From Rhizomys pruinosus (taxonomy: Eukaryota; Chordata; Mammalia; Rodentia; Spalacidae), in contig VZQC01008895.1 of NCBI GenBank assembly GCA_009823505.1, forward strand, positions 712,833 to 776,832: 64,000 nucleotides of DNA, read 5' to 3'. Both the position numbers and the translations under genes were made by a program. Of this stretch, positions 21,614 to 31,731 are shown in pieces. Within the stretch, counting starts at the first letter, position 1. Every line of letters begins with the position of its first letter. The notes below the pieces were generated by a model. The model was not told where the DNA came from and did no database searches. It worked only from the letters and a program-made list of their open reading frames with translations.

Positions 21614-23580
21614 CATGGGAAAGATGCAGGATAATTCCACACCAAACTCTACCAACCCTGTGGGAGATTCCTACAGTGGGATTCCCCTGGGGATGGCCCA
21701 GGGCACAGATCTTAGAAGAAGAATTGTGGACATACTCAAAGAAATCAAAGACTGTAAAGAACAAGTCATCTAACCTGTAGAGGATGTAAGCTTGTGGCAT
21801 CAGCCATGGGTTATTTCTCCAAGGGGAGAGCCAATAGCCAATTAGATTTGGGATATACAGGCACATGGCTGCCTCTGCTGCACAGTATTTCCAGGCAGGT
21901 GAGGTGTATCTGGTGCTGACGGTGGAGTCTTGCTTGACTCAGGGAGACCCATATTTGCTTTATTGGTTTAGTGGCCTTTGGTAACACTCTCTGGCATTCC
22001 AGAGGCCATCTGTACACTTGCATGTGTGGTCTCAATACATCCCTCCCATGTTAACGTCAGGTCTTCGGCAGCAGGGTCTTATTGCCTCTCCTCCTGTAGG
22101 TATCCCAACTTAGAGGCAAGGAGCCCTTACCTTTTGTGGGGCCTTGGATCCCCTGGCCAACATCCACCTGGTAGAACAATCCATTGCTGATGTCAGAGCT
22201 CCTGTATTAATATATTTTGCCTGAGTGCATAGCCCTAGGACTTTAGTATTATATTTGGTTCTGAACAGAGAGTAATCCCTTCCACAGTTCCCATGTCTAG
22301 TGTCAGCCCATGAAAGGAAACGCCAGAATTGACCAGAAGTCCAAGTCAACAGCTCGCTCAGAGAGAGTGGACTGTTTTTACCTCTCATCCACCTGTACCC
22401 CTTTTCTAAGCCTAGGAACAACCTGCAGAAAGGGGGTGGTAGAAAGTGAATGTGGCGATTGTGGGGTGAAGTGGGAAACTACAGCAATGTAGTTCTGGAC
22501 CACTCTTTGAATCAACTTGATTGAACAAACAACCTCACCCCCCCCCCGACTGGATGGTGGGTCCGTGTGTGGTGTTTGGGACAACAGCCCTGCAGATAGG
22601 TTTTGCATGAAGGATGCTTTGTACTCATGGAATTATCACTTATCTAAAAATGAAAAAAAAACTGAGAGAAAATGCAGAGCAGTTATGGCAGAATGCATGA
22701 TCTGCGGATGGGGGGTGAGGGTGGGGGGGGGAGGAAGGGGAATACGCTGAAAGAATTGGCACCCTGTATGAAATGGCACACAGGCCTTAAAGAAAATTAA
22801 TAAACAAAAAGAACAAGTCAGAGAACTAACGAGAGAGAATGCAAACACATCAAGGAAGGACAGAGAGAGAGAGAGAGAGCGAGAAGACTGACAAACTCCA
22901 GAAGGAAGTGAAAACACTGAAAAGATCCCATATTGGAAAAGAAAAGGAAACCAACCAGCAAAGCAAAGAGCTCCAGGAAGAGATTGAGAAGCTCCAAAAG
23001 GAAATGGAAATACTAAAGAAATCACAAGACAAAATGAAAAAGGAAATCAAACACTCATGCAATCAAGAGGAAAGGAATGGAAAAAGCCTCAGAAGTAGAA
23101 CGGAGGAAGCAGAACAAAGAATATCAGACCTGGAAGATAACACAGAACAACTAAAAAGCCCAAGTAAAGACTATGAAAAATTAAAAAATACACAAAAGTG
23201 GAACAACCTGGAAATGTGAGACACTATGAAAAAATCAAACCTCCACATCATAGGAATAGAGGAAGGAGAAGAATCCTAAGAGAATGGTATTGATCAGATC
23301 TTCAACAGAAGAATAAATGAAAATTTCCCCAAACCAAAAAAACACAAACCAATACAAATACAAGAAGCACATAGAATTCCAAACAGACAAGATCAGAAAA
23401 GAAACTCCCCACGCCATATCGTAGTTAAAACGCTAGATGCCCAAAATAAAGACAAAATTCTGAAAACCACAAGAGAAAAACAACAAGTTACATATAAGGG
23501 GCAACCTATCAGAATTACAACTGACTTCTCAGTGCACACTATGGAGCAACTATCCCCAGGCACCTAGAAAGAGAAATTAA
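21614..23580 (+). pseudogene. L1 ORF1, broken (second L1)
   Basis: This is L1 ORF1, the RNA-binding chaperone of the L1 particle. The probable start is the ATG at 21614, matching 24758 in the third L1. The N-terminal part is cut by Y copy 3 at 21769-22807. The coiled coil resumes at 22808 and reads openly from about 22839 to 23219, with heptads such as EEIEKLQKEMEILKK. The RNA-recognition part begins near 23240 and continues to about 23520 with a stop in GEES*ENG. Compared with the third L1, about 180 bp of the C-terminal domain are deleted at 23540. It cannot give a full protein. Confidence 0.88.
21769..22807 (+). mobile_element. Y retroelement, copy 3, nested in L1 ORF1, 13-bp TSD
   Basis: A 1,039-bp insertion flanked by the direct repeat 'aaagaacaagtca' at 21756-21768 and 22808-22820. 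The 3' half (from about 22290) matches the other Y copies through 'gtcagcccatgaaagg', 'ctcatccacctg' and the shared L1-like 3' UTR end with 'aaaattaataaacaaa'. The 5' 520 bp are unlike the 5' parts of copies 1, 2 and 4. There is no convincing ORF. It has the same orientation as the host L1. Confidence 0.85.
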
Positions 23581-23617
23581 TAAAAGTATAAATGCAGAAG
23601 TAGAAACCTAAACAAAA

Positions 23618-23915
23618 AATGCAAATGGATAATAAGGTGAAAGGAAGCAACACACATCCATCAGTTATAACCTTACATATTAATGGACTAAACTCCCCAA
23701 TCAAAAGACACAGACTGGGAGATTGGACTAGGAAACAGAACCCATCTAGATGCTGTCTACAAGAAACCTATCTTACCTTCAAGGATAGGCACCACCTTAA
23801 AGTAAAAGGATGGTAAAAGATATTCCAAGAAAATGGTACCAAAAAGAAAGCAGGTGTTGCTATTTTAATATCAGACAAAATAGACATCAAAGGAATGTGG
23901 AAAAAAACAAAAGCA
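23618..23915 (+). pseudogene. L1 ORF2, first ~95 codons only (second L1)
   Basis: Start of the ORF2 endonuclease domain: HINGLNSPIKRHRLGDWTR with the conserved asparagine, then LQETYLTFKDRH with the conserved glutamate. A stop occurs after KVKGW (23814). Sequence similarity continues to about 23890 and then dissolves into an A-rich stretch just before the next L1 5' end at 23937. The rest of ORF2 is absent. Confidence 0.85.
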
Positions 23916-23937
23916 AAAACAAAAAAAGTGTTCAATG

Positions 23938-24160
23938 GAGTGCACAGAGCTTAGATTGGGGATTTTCCAGGACCACCTGAAGCACAGGTAGGAGCTGGGC
24001 ACTTCAGCCAGGTGGATTGTTGGATAATTATATCACTGGGTTGTTGGATAACTGTATCATTGGTCTGTTGGATAATTGAATCATTGTCTTGTGTGGCTGT
24101 GGGGGCAGAGTCACCCTGCTAGCTTGTATAAAAGGTTGGCATGTTGCTACTGTGAGACTT
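23938..24160 (+). promoter_or_regulatory. L1 promoter monomer 1 (third L1)
   Basis: A 223-bp unit running from 'gagtgcacagagcttag' to 'gtgagactt'. Inside are a conserved 'aggaccacctgaagcacagg' block and three tandem 24-bp units around GTTGGATAA (24017-24040, 24041-24064, 24065-24088). A 'gtgtggctgtgg' block follows, then the TATA motif. Unit 2 follows without a gap. Confidence 0.88.
24127..24135 (+). promoter_or_regulatory. TATA-box-like element, monomer 1
   Basis: TATAAAAGG, exactly 34 bp upstream of the unit-2 start at 24161. Confidence 0.7.
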
Positions 24161-24384
24161 GAGTGCACAGAGCTTAGATCTGTGTTTTCCCAGGACCACC
24201 TGAATCACAGGTAGGAGCTGGGCGCCTCAGCCAGGCAGATCGTTGGATAATTCTGTCACTGGGTTGTTGGATAATTGTATCATTGGTCTGTTGGATAACT
24301 GAATAATTGTCTTGTGTGGCTGTGGGGGCGGAGTCGCCATTGCTAGCTGGTATAAAAGGTGGGGCTATTGGCACTGTGAGACTT
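24161..24384 (+). promoter_or_regulatory. L1 promoter monomer 2 (third L1)
   Basis: A 224-bp unit with the same order of blocks as monomer 1, including three 24-bp inner repeats (24240-24263, 24264-24287, 24288-24311) and a G/C-rich 'ggcggagtcgcc' segment before the TATA motif. Confidence 0.88.
24351..24359 (+). promoter_or_regulatory. TATA-box-like element, monomer 2
   Basis: TATAAAAGG, exactly 34 bp upstream of the next unit start at 24385. It would be the TATA closest to ORF1 in this element. Confidence 0.7.
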
Positions 24385-24757
24385 GAGTGCACAGAGTTTA
24401 GATAGGGGATTTCCCAGGACCACCTGAAGCTAAGAGAGGCATATCCCCTCCCCCCACCCCCTGCCAACTGGAAGTGCTGAGGGAGTATCCATGTGCAACC
24501 ACAATACTGATTCTGGGGCAAAGGGCAAGGTAATAAATGAAACAGTGAACCTGAAACACCTCTAGTCCCTCATCAACAAGCCCTAGAAACAACCTAATGA
24601 AACTGGCTGGTAGGAAGCAGAATGAGCACAGTGCTCAGCAGGGTACTGACTGGGTTGTTCCCTACCCTATTTTTTTTTTTTGGAGAACCTTCAGAACAGA
24701 AAGGGAAGAGTGAATTAGACTTCCAATATATAAACAGGGACACAACAAAGGGACAAC
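24385..24757 (+). mobile_element. Third L1: partial monomer and 5' UTR
   Basis: A partial third unit (24385-24432) leads into non-monomeric 5' UTR with a C-rich tract (24446-24466). A T-run lies at 24669-24681, and the 'ccttcagaacagaaaggga' block just before ORF1 is shared with the second L1. Confidence 0.8.
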
Positions 24758-26711
24758 ATGAGAAAGGTGCAGGATAATTCCACACTGAGCTCTACCAACT
24801 CTATGGGAGATTGCTATAGTGGGATCCCCCTGGGGGTGGCCCAGGACACAGATCTTAGAGGAACAATTGCAATCATATTCAAAGAAATCAAAGAATGTAA
24901 AGAAACATCCAGAGAAATAAGGAGAGAGAATGAAAAACTCAGCAAGGACCTAGAGGGAGAGAATGACAAATGTCAGAAAGAACTAGAGGGAGAGAATGAC
25001 AAACTCCAGAAGGAAGTGGAAACACTGAAAAAAGAAACCAACCAGCAAAGAAAGGGAGTACAGGAAGAGATTGAGAAGCTCCAAAAGGAAGTAGAAATAC
25101 TAAAGAAATCACAGGATGAAATGAAAAAGAAAATTGAACACTCATGCAATCAAGAGGAAAGGAACAGAAAAAGCCTCAGAAGTAGAATGGAAGAAGCAGA
25201 ACAAAGAATAACAGACGTGGAAGATAACACAGAACAGCTAAATAGCTCAAGTAAAGATTATGAAAAATTTTAAAATACATAAAAGTGGAACATCCAGGAA
25301 ATGTGGGACATTATGAAAAGATAAAACCTCCACATCATAGGGATAGAAAAAGGAGAAGAACATGGTGGATGAAAACTGTCTTTAACTCCAGTTCCAGGGG
25401 AATCTGAAACACTCTTCTGACCTCCGCGGCATTGCATGGCACGGGTGCACCAACCTACATGCAGACAGTACATTCATACACATACAAAGTAATAAAATTA
25501 AAACAATAAAAAATCAGAATGGGCACAAATAAATGACTAAATGGTACAACTCAAGAATCTGGGAAAAGAAGAACAAATTCAGAAGACACTAAGGAAAAAG
25601 AAACAAAGAAAATAGTACAAATAATCAATGAATGTAAGACCTGGTTCTTTGAAAAGAAAACAATTTAGGCAGAACTTTAACCCAATTAACCAAGAGAAGG
25701 AAAGAACAAATCAAATCAACCAAATCAGAAGCAAAAGGGGAATGTCAGAACAACAAAAATATCCAGAACAGTTTGAGGGGATACTTTTAAATTATGAACT
25801 CTATTAAATTGGAAAATCAAAAATATATGTAGGAATTTCATTGATACCACAAAAGGTAAACAAAGAAAACAACAACCTAGAGACCCACAAACAAATACGA
25901 AAATGGAAAAAATAATCCAAAGCCTCCTGATCCAAACCCCATTCCCATGGATTCACAGCTGGATTCCACTAGATGATCAAAAAAGATCCAAAAAAGATAG
26001 AAACAGAGGGAGAACTAACAAAATATTGTGATGCTTGTATTACTCTAATGCCCAAACCAGGAAATAACATAACAAAGAAAGAAAAAATATACTCAGATAT
26101 CCCTAATAAACATGGATGCAAAAACTCTTTTCAACCTACTCACAAGTCGAATACAGACATACATCGAAATATCATCCTTCATAAAAAAAAAGAAAAAGGA
26201 GAATTCCAAGAGAATGGTATTGATCAGATCTTCAACAAATAATAGATGAAAATTTCCCCAAACTAAAAAAAGCAAACCAATACAAATACAAGAAGCACAT
26301 AAATCTCCAAACAGACAAAATCAGAAAAGAAACTCCCCACACCATATCATAGTTAAAACACTAAGATTCCCAAAACAAAACGAAATTCTGAAAGCCACAA
26401 GAGAAAAACAACAAGTTACATATAAGGGGCAACCTATCAGAATTACAACTGACTTTTCAGCAAAAACTATGAAAGCAAGAAGAACGTGGAGCAAAGCATT
26501 CCCAGTGTTAAAGGACAATAGATGCCAACCCAGGTTACTATACCCAGCAAAAATGTCAATTATAGTTGAAGGACAGAGAAAAATCTTCCATGACATAAAC
26601 AAAATGATAGAATACATGTCTGGAAAACCAACCCTTCAGAGAATACTTGAAGCAATTCAAAGGACAGAAGAGAGGAGCAACTATCGCCAAACACCTAGAA
26701 AGAGGAATTAA
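24758..26711 (+). pseudogene. L1 ORF1, split by an 834-bp insertion (third L1)
   Basis: The start ATG at 24758 opens 171 clean codons: a short N-terminus, then a long coiled coil with a duplicated EGENDK motif and EEIEKLQKEVEILKK, ending where the frame breaks near 25271. After the insertion at 25358-26191, the RNA-recognition and C-terminal parts resume: QENGIDQIFN at about 26210, then the MKARRTW and RCQPRLLYPAKMSI segments at 26469-26560. It ends with RKRN and a stop at about 26711. If the insertion were absent the protein would be of normal L1 ORF1 size. A frame break before the insertion also exists. Confidence 0.88.
25358..26191 (+). mobile_element. Chimeric insertion: truncated B2 plus old L1 ORF2 with A-tail, 12-bp TSD
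   Basis: The host ORF1 is interrupted and the repeat 'gaaaaaggagaa' occurs at 25346-25357 and 26192-26203. The insert starts with the second half of a B2 (25358-25510, from the 'aactccagttcc' region to its A-rich tail). It continues with about 670 bp of decayed L1 ORF2 (25520-26180, including a KTWFFEK-like segment and a degenerate reverse-transcriptase start) and ends in nine A. It looks like a single retrotransposed RNA made of two repeat types. Confidence 0.75.
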
Positions 26712-26749
26712 TAAAAGCATAAAAGCAGAACTAGAAACCTAAACCAAAA

Positions 26750-28075
26750 ATGCCAATGGATAATAAGGTGAAAGGAAGCAGCACACATATTTCAAATATA
26801 ACCTTAAATATTAATGGACTAAACTCCCCAATCAAAAGACATAGACTGGGAGATTGGATTAGAAAACAGAACCCATCTATATGCTGTCTACAAGAAACCC
26901 ATATCACTCTCAAGGATAGGCACCAACTTAAGGTGAAGGGATGGGAAAAAATATTCCAAGCAAATGGTACCAAAAAGAAAGCAGGTAGTGCTATTTTAAT
27001 ATCAGACAAAATAGACTTCAAAGTAAAAGAAATCAGAAGAGACAAAGAATGCCATTACATGTTTATCAAATAAACAATTGACCATGAAGATTTCACGATC
27101 ATGAATATATATGCACCAAACTCTGGTACACAAAACTTTAAAAAGACAATTCTCCAGGACCTCAAGGCACAGATTAAACCCAGCATACTCACAGTAGGGA
27201 ACTTCAATACCCCACTGAGCCCTTTGGACAAGTCAACCAGACAAAGAATAAACAGAGAGACATCTGAATTGAATGATACAATACAACAAATGGACCTCAC
27301 AGACATCTATCAAATATTCCAGCCAAATAACAGAGAATACACTTTCTACTCAGCACCCCATAGAACATTCTCCAAAATCGTCCACATACTGGGACACTGA
27401 AAAAATAACTCCATAAATACAAGAAGACTGAAATAATTTCATGCATTCTATCAGACCACAGTGTAATAAAGCTCACTATCAACACCAGGTAAGCCCTACT
27501 ATCTACAAGATCACAGGGAGGCTAAACTACACACTCCGGAACCATGAATGGGACAAGGAAGAAATAAAGAGAGAAATAAAATCATTCCTGGAACTGAATG
27601 ACAATGACAATACAACACAACAAAACCTATGGGATAACTTAAAAGCAGTCCTAAGAGGGAAGTTCATAGCCCTGGGTGCCTACATTAGAAAACCAGAAAG
27701 AGCACAAGTGAATGATCTAACACTGCAGCTAAAAGCACTTGAGAGACAAAAACAGATGAAACCTAAATGCAACACACAGGAAGAAATAACAAAAATCAGA
27801 GCAGAAATCAATGAAATAGAAACAAAGAAAACCATACAATACATCAATGAATCCAAAAGTTGGTTCTTTGAGAGAATAAATGAGATACACAGACCTCTAT
27901 CCCAGTTAACCAAAGAAAGAAAGAGAAACTTCAAATCAATAGAATCCATGATGAAAGGGGAAATTTCACAACAAACAGTGAAAAGATCCAGACAATCAAA
28001 GGTGAATACTTAAAAAACCTATACTCTACTAAGTTTGAAAACCTAGGAGAAACAGATGAATATCTGAAATCCTGG
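26750..28075 (+). pseudogene. L1 ORF2, endonuclease domain and following region (third L1)
   Basis: The ORF2 start lies about 40 bp after the ORF1 stop, the normal L1 spacing. The endonuclease begins with INGLNSPIKRH (conserved asparagine), QETHITLKD (conserved glutamate) and MNIYAPNSG. The catalytic GDFN motif reads GNFN, an aspartate-to-asparagine change. Stops occur at about 27070 and 27398, and the SDH motif region is frameshifted near 27450. 27441-28013 is again open through the linker with KSWFFERIN. Near 28075 the sequence jumps to the C-terminal region, so the reverse transcriptase is deleted. Confidence 0.88.
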
Positions 28076-28084
28076 GAATCACCA

Positions 28085-29190
28085 AAGATAGCAGCTCACA
28101 CCAGTAAGACTGGCTAGGATCAAGAAGACAAATGATAGCAAATGTTGGAGAGGTCATGGGAAAAGAGGAACACTCATCTGGTGGGAGGAGTGCTGGTGGG
28201 AATGTAAATTCATACAACCACTACCCAAAACAGTTTGGGGAACCCTTAAAAGACTCAAAATGAACCTACCACCTGACCCAGTCATTCCACTCCTGGGTAT
28301 GTACCCACAAGACTCATCCTACTGCAGAGATACATGCACAGCCATGTTGATTGCATCTCTCTTTACAATAACAAATAGCTGGAACCAACCCAAATGCCCC
28401 TCAACCAATGAGTGCATAGAGAAAATGTCATACATCTCCACAATGGAATTCCAGTGGTAAAGAAAGATGACATCATGAACATTGCAAGTAAATGGATGGA
28501 ACTAGAGGATATTATGCCATGTGAAGTAGCACAGTCCCAGAAAAACAAACAACTAATGGTATCCCGCATTTGTGGATGCTAGTGCCAATCACCTAGTTGT
28601 AAGGCAAACTGAGCATCATAAAAAAAAAACAAAAACTGAGCATCATCAATGTTACATTCCTCTTTTTCTAAAAGCAATTGTGCTCTTATAATGTGAATCC
28701 CTTAGACTCTAGAATTAACCTAGCACTTATTTCAGACTTTGTAATCTTGTTTTATGGGTAGAGGGTATATAGGCATATTTTAGAGGAATATAAATTTAAA
28801 AAGGAAAAATGTGAATCCTGAAATACGACATAGAAATGACATACAGTTTATTTTCAGATGACATAATTTGGGTATAGGCACGAAATATATATATATATAT
28901 ATATATATATTCATATATTTGCATATGTTGAAGCAATACAGATTAGAGGGAACAGCAATAGCAGAGGAACTGTGACAGGGATTCTACTGAAACAGTAAAG
29001 TTCTCCCAAAGACAATAATCCTCTGCTTTGAAAAACTTTGAAAAGACTCAGAAAAAAGATAAAAGGTAGGTATGGCAGAACGCATGAACTCGGGTGGGGG
29101 TGGGGGGCACAGAGAGGGAAATGAGTCTAAACTGGACTGAGAAATGATGTATGAAATACACAAAACTTCAATAAAATATAAAAATAAATT
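28085..29190 (+). mobile_element. L1 C-terminal ORF2 remnant and long 3' UTR (third L1 or fused copy)
   Basis: It resumes at 'cagctcacaccagtaagact', with the zinc-knuckle region decayed and the final ORF2 segment NLPPDPVIPLLGMYPQDS at about 28260-28320. The 3' UTR is the long type with GTGAATCCTGAAATA near 28811, a (TA)n tract and a G-rich run at 29085-29110. It ends 'cttcaataaaatataaaaa'. A 17-bp stretch around 'aactgagcatcat' is duplicated at 28603-28645. Confidence 0.82.
28884..28912. repeat. (TA)n in L1 3' UTR
   Basis: Pure AT dinucleotide run within the L1 3' UTR. Confidence 0.95.
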
Positions 29191-29212
29191 TACTACATTT
29201 GTTTATTTTTAT

Positions 29213-29244
29213 TTGTGTGTGTGTGTGTGTGTTCGTGTGTGTGT
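29213..29244. repeat. (TG)n simple repeat
   Basis: TG run with one interruption ('ttcg'), just after the L1 A-rich end. Confidence 0.95.
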
Positions 29245-30058
29245 AATTTATTCCCCACACTTAGTTCACATGCTGTGCCAAAACATCATTGTACTTACTA
29301 CCTTCTGCTTCTCAGACCACACAACAGATCGCCCTCAATACCGCAGAACACTATGTTACTTTGTGGAAGGTCAAGATGAGCAAGACCACTGTACGCTTCA
29401 TGGTGAAAGAGAAAAGAAGAATTAAAGCTTTAACCCACACACAATTTGGCTCACAAAAAGAAACATAACCACTTCCTTGGGTCTTGAAAGTTACTTTAGA
29501 ACAAACATTACCCAGATCAGTAGCTATATAACAAACACCAAAGGCCATGTTGATATCTTTCCGGCAAAGTCACTGTATGTTTGACAGCTGCTGCAGTTGG
29601 AATCTATACCTGATTAAATTTATGTAGTTGACAGGTTTTCTCCAAGATTCACCAGGTGTCTATGCAGTCCAAACAGATGGACCAATGGTGATCAAAATAG
29701 AGGATTCCTGGGTCTTGAAACTTGCAGGGCAATGACAGTGTCACCAACTTCTACAGTTCTCCCTTCCACAGTTGTGGCATGGCAATGCTGGTGAAGAAGA
29801 GTTTCCAGACCCCCTTCCTCTACTAGAGCTCATTTGATGTATCAACATGATGCAAGGAGATCCTACCTTATGTTTATCTCTTTAAATTATACATGCAGGA
29901 AGTGAGGGGGGATAAGAAGGAATTATCTTAAATGTGAACCCTGCTTATTCTGAGACTTGTAATCAGACTTCATCTATAACTTGACAGCCATCAGCCCCTT
30001 CCTCAGTGTCATCAGGCAGGAATTAGCCCCAATTCCATGTGACTATGTGGCAATCAAT
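29245..30058. other. Unassigned sequence
   Basis: No repeat or gene is recognised in about 800 bp. A 93-codon frame at 29144-29425 runs out of the TG repeat and has no motif. The composition is normal. Confidence 0.35.
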
Positions 30059-30075
30059 GACATTTTAATTTCTTT

Positions 30076-30211
30076 TTTTTTTCGTCTCCCTGTAGCCCCA
30101 GCTGTCCTGGAACTCACTCTGTAGACCAGGCTGGCCTTGAACTCACGAAGATCCACCTGTCTCTGCCTCCCAAGTGCTAGGATTAAAGGCGTGTGCCACC
30201 ATGCCTGGCTT
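30076..30211 (-). mobile_element. B1 SINE, antisense, with 17-bp target-site duplication
   Basis: Complement of a full B1: 'tggaactcactctgtagacc', then 'gtgctaggattaaaggc' and 'gccaccatgcctggct'. It is flanked by 'gacattttaatttcttt' at 30059-30075 and 30212-30228. Confidence 0.96.
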
Positions 30212-30228
30212 GACATTTTAATTTCTTT

Positions 30229-30978
30229 CCATCCAAAATATAATCAGTCTACCTTAGCCATAGGTTCCTTAAATAAAGCTTGGAAGAAGATTTATAGCAT
30301 ATGCTTATTACAAGATCTTCCTCAAGAGGACTCAAACTTCCCTTCAGTCAAGGAACTATGAATCTGTGAACTGAAGTATACATAGAAATAAAGCTGTAAG
30401 TCATCAGTGTGCTGACATAGCTCCTACTTTCTGCTACTAGACACAGAAAGGTTAGTTGTTGTTGTTGTTATACAGGTCAAACAATAGTAGAGTAGGTTGT
30501 CCATAAATTTTGTTTCTAAGAACAAAATAATTAACTATATCCAAAGGTCTCTGTGAGCTAAGGCATTTTGACTATGTCTCTGCCATATTTCACAATGACA
30601 AGATAACATTATTTCTATTGGCCTCTGCTGCTCCCTGACACCTTCGCCCTCAGTGAAATCAAGGTATTCTTGAGAGACCCACATTCAGGCTAAAAATCAG
30701 AGGTAGAAGTAAGAAAACCACATTCAAACCAGCAATAGAAATCTCCCCCAGCTCCCTCTACTGGCAAAGCTTTACTACATGAATTGGCAAAAGAGAAACC
30801 TAAGATGCCATTCCTTCCGGTAATATAAGCAAGGTAATAAAAGGTAGGTGCATAGCTGAGAGGTGATAAAATGCAAGAGCCACACTCCAAACATTTTGTC
30901 AAGTGACATGGAAGGCTGCATCCTAGGAGGACACAGTCCCTATGCAGCAGGTCCAGGATATACAAGCAGCTCTGTTGG
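30229..30978. other. Unassigned unique sequence
   Basis: No repeat recognised apart from a short GTT run near 30452-30470. No supported gene. Confidence 0.4.
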
Positions 30979-31055
30979 GTTGACTGTATTTACCAAGAGC
31001 ATTATGATTTTTAAAGTATTTAAAAATCATAATGCTCTTGGTAAATACAGTCAAC
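30979..31055. repeat. Perfect palindrome, 37-bp arms, 3-bp spacer
   Basis: The left arm 30979-31015 and right arm 31019-31055 are exact reverse complements, separated only by 'gta' (31016-31018). The arms begin 'gttgactgtatttacc' on the left. The arm sequence was not seen elsewhere in the window. Confidence 0.97.
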
Positions 31056-31490
31056 ACACAGAGTCAGGAAAACCCCAAAGAAATACTTTATCAATGTTGG
31101 AGTTGTGGAGCAAGACCATGCATGCCACATGCAGCAGAGAACTAAACATTAGAAAAGTCATGCTACAGGGTCACAGCAAAGACAGAAAAATTAATTGCAG
31201 GACACCAAGAGGCTACACGAACAGAAGCATGCCTGATAGAGGTTCCTTATGTCTTATGGAGTTGTAGGTTGAAGAAGCTCATGAACTGATTTAACAGAGA
31301 TGGAAATAGTACATATGGAATCAAGCACATGCAAATGGGACTAGAGAGTGTAAAAAGTACCAGCTGGTAACTGGGATTGCCACAGGTCCATGGACTGCAG
31401 TAGTGTTGATTTGTTCCCTTCTGTACAGCCATACTGCACGGAGATCCCTTGGTAGCAAAGTATAATACAAGGCCGAGTTCAGTTGATGAG
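31056..31490. other. Unassigned sequence beside the palindrome
   Basis: No repeat recognised. The 134-codon frame at 30863-31267 crosses the palindrome and is not believed to be coding. Confidence 0.4.
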
Positions 31491-31673
31491 TGTATTAGTC
31501 ACTTTTCTGTTGCTGTGATAAAACACCATGACCAAGGAAACTTATAAAAGGAAGAGTTTATTTGAGCTTACAATTGACGCTTCCAGGGAATTAGAGTCCA
31601 TTGTGGTAGGAGGCATGGTGGCCGGGCTGGAGCAGAAAGCCGAAGCACACATCTCGCAATGTGTACAGGAAGT

Positions 31674-31731
<58 letters not shown>

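Noticed and set aside
24017..24088. CRISPR-like regular 24-bp repeats
   Set aside because: The repeats are directly adjacent with no spacers, only three per unit, inside an L1 promoter of a mammalian genome.
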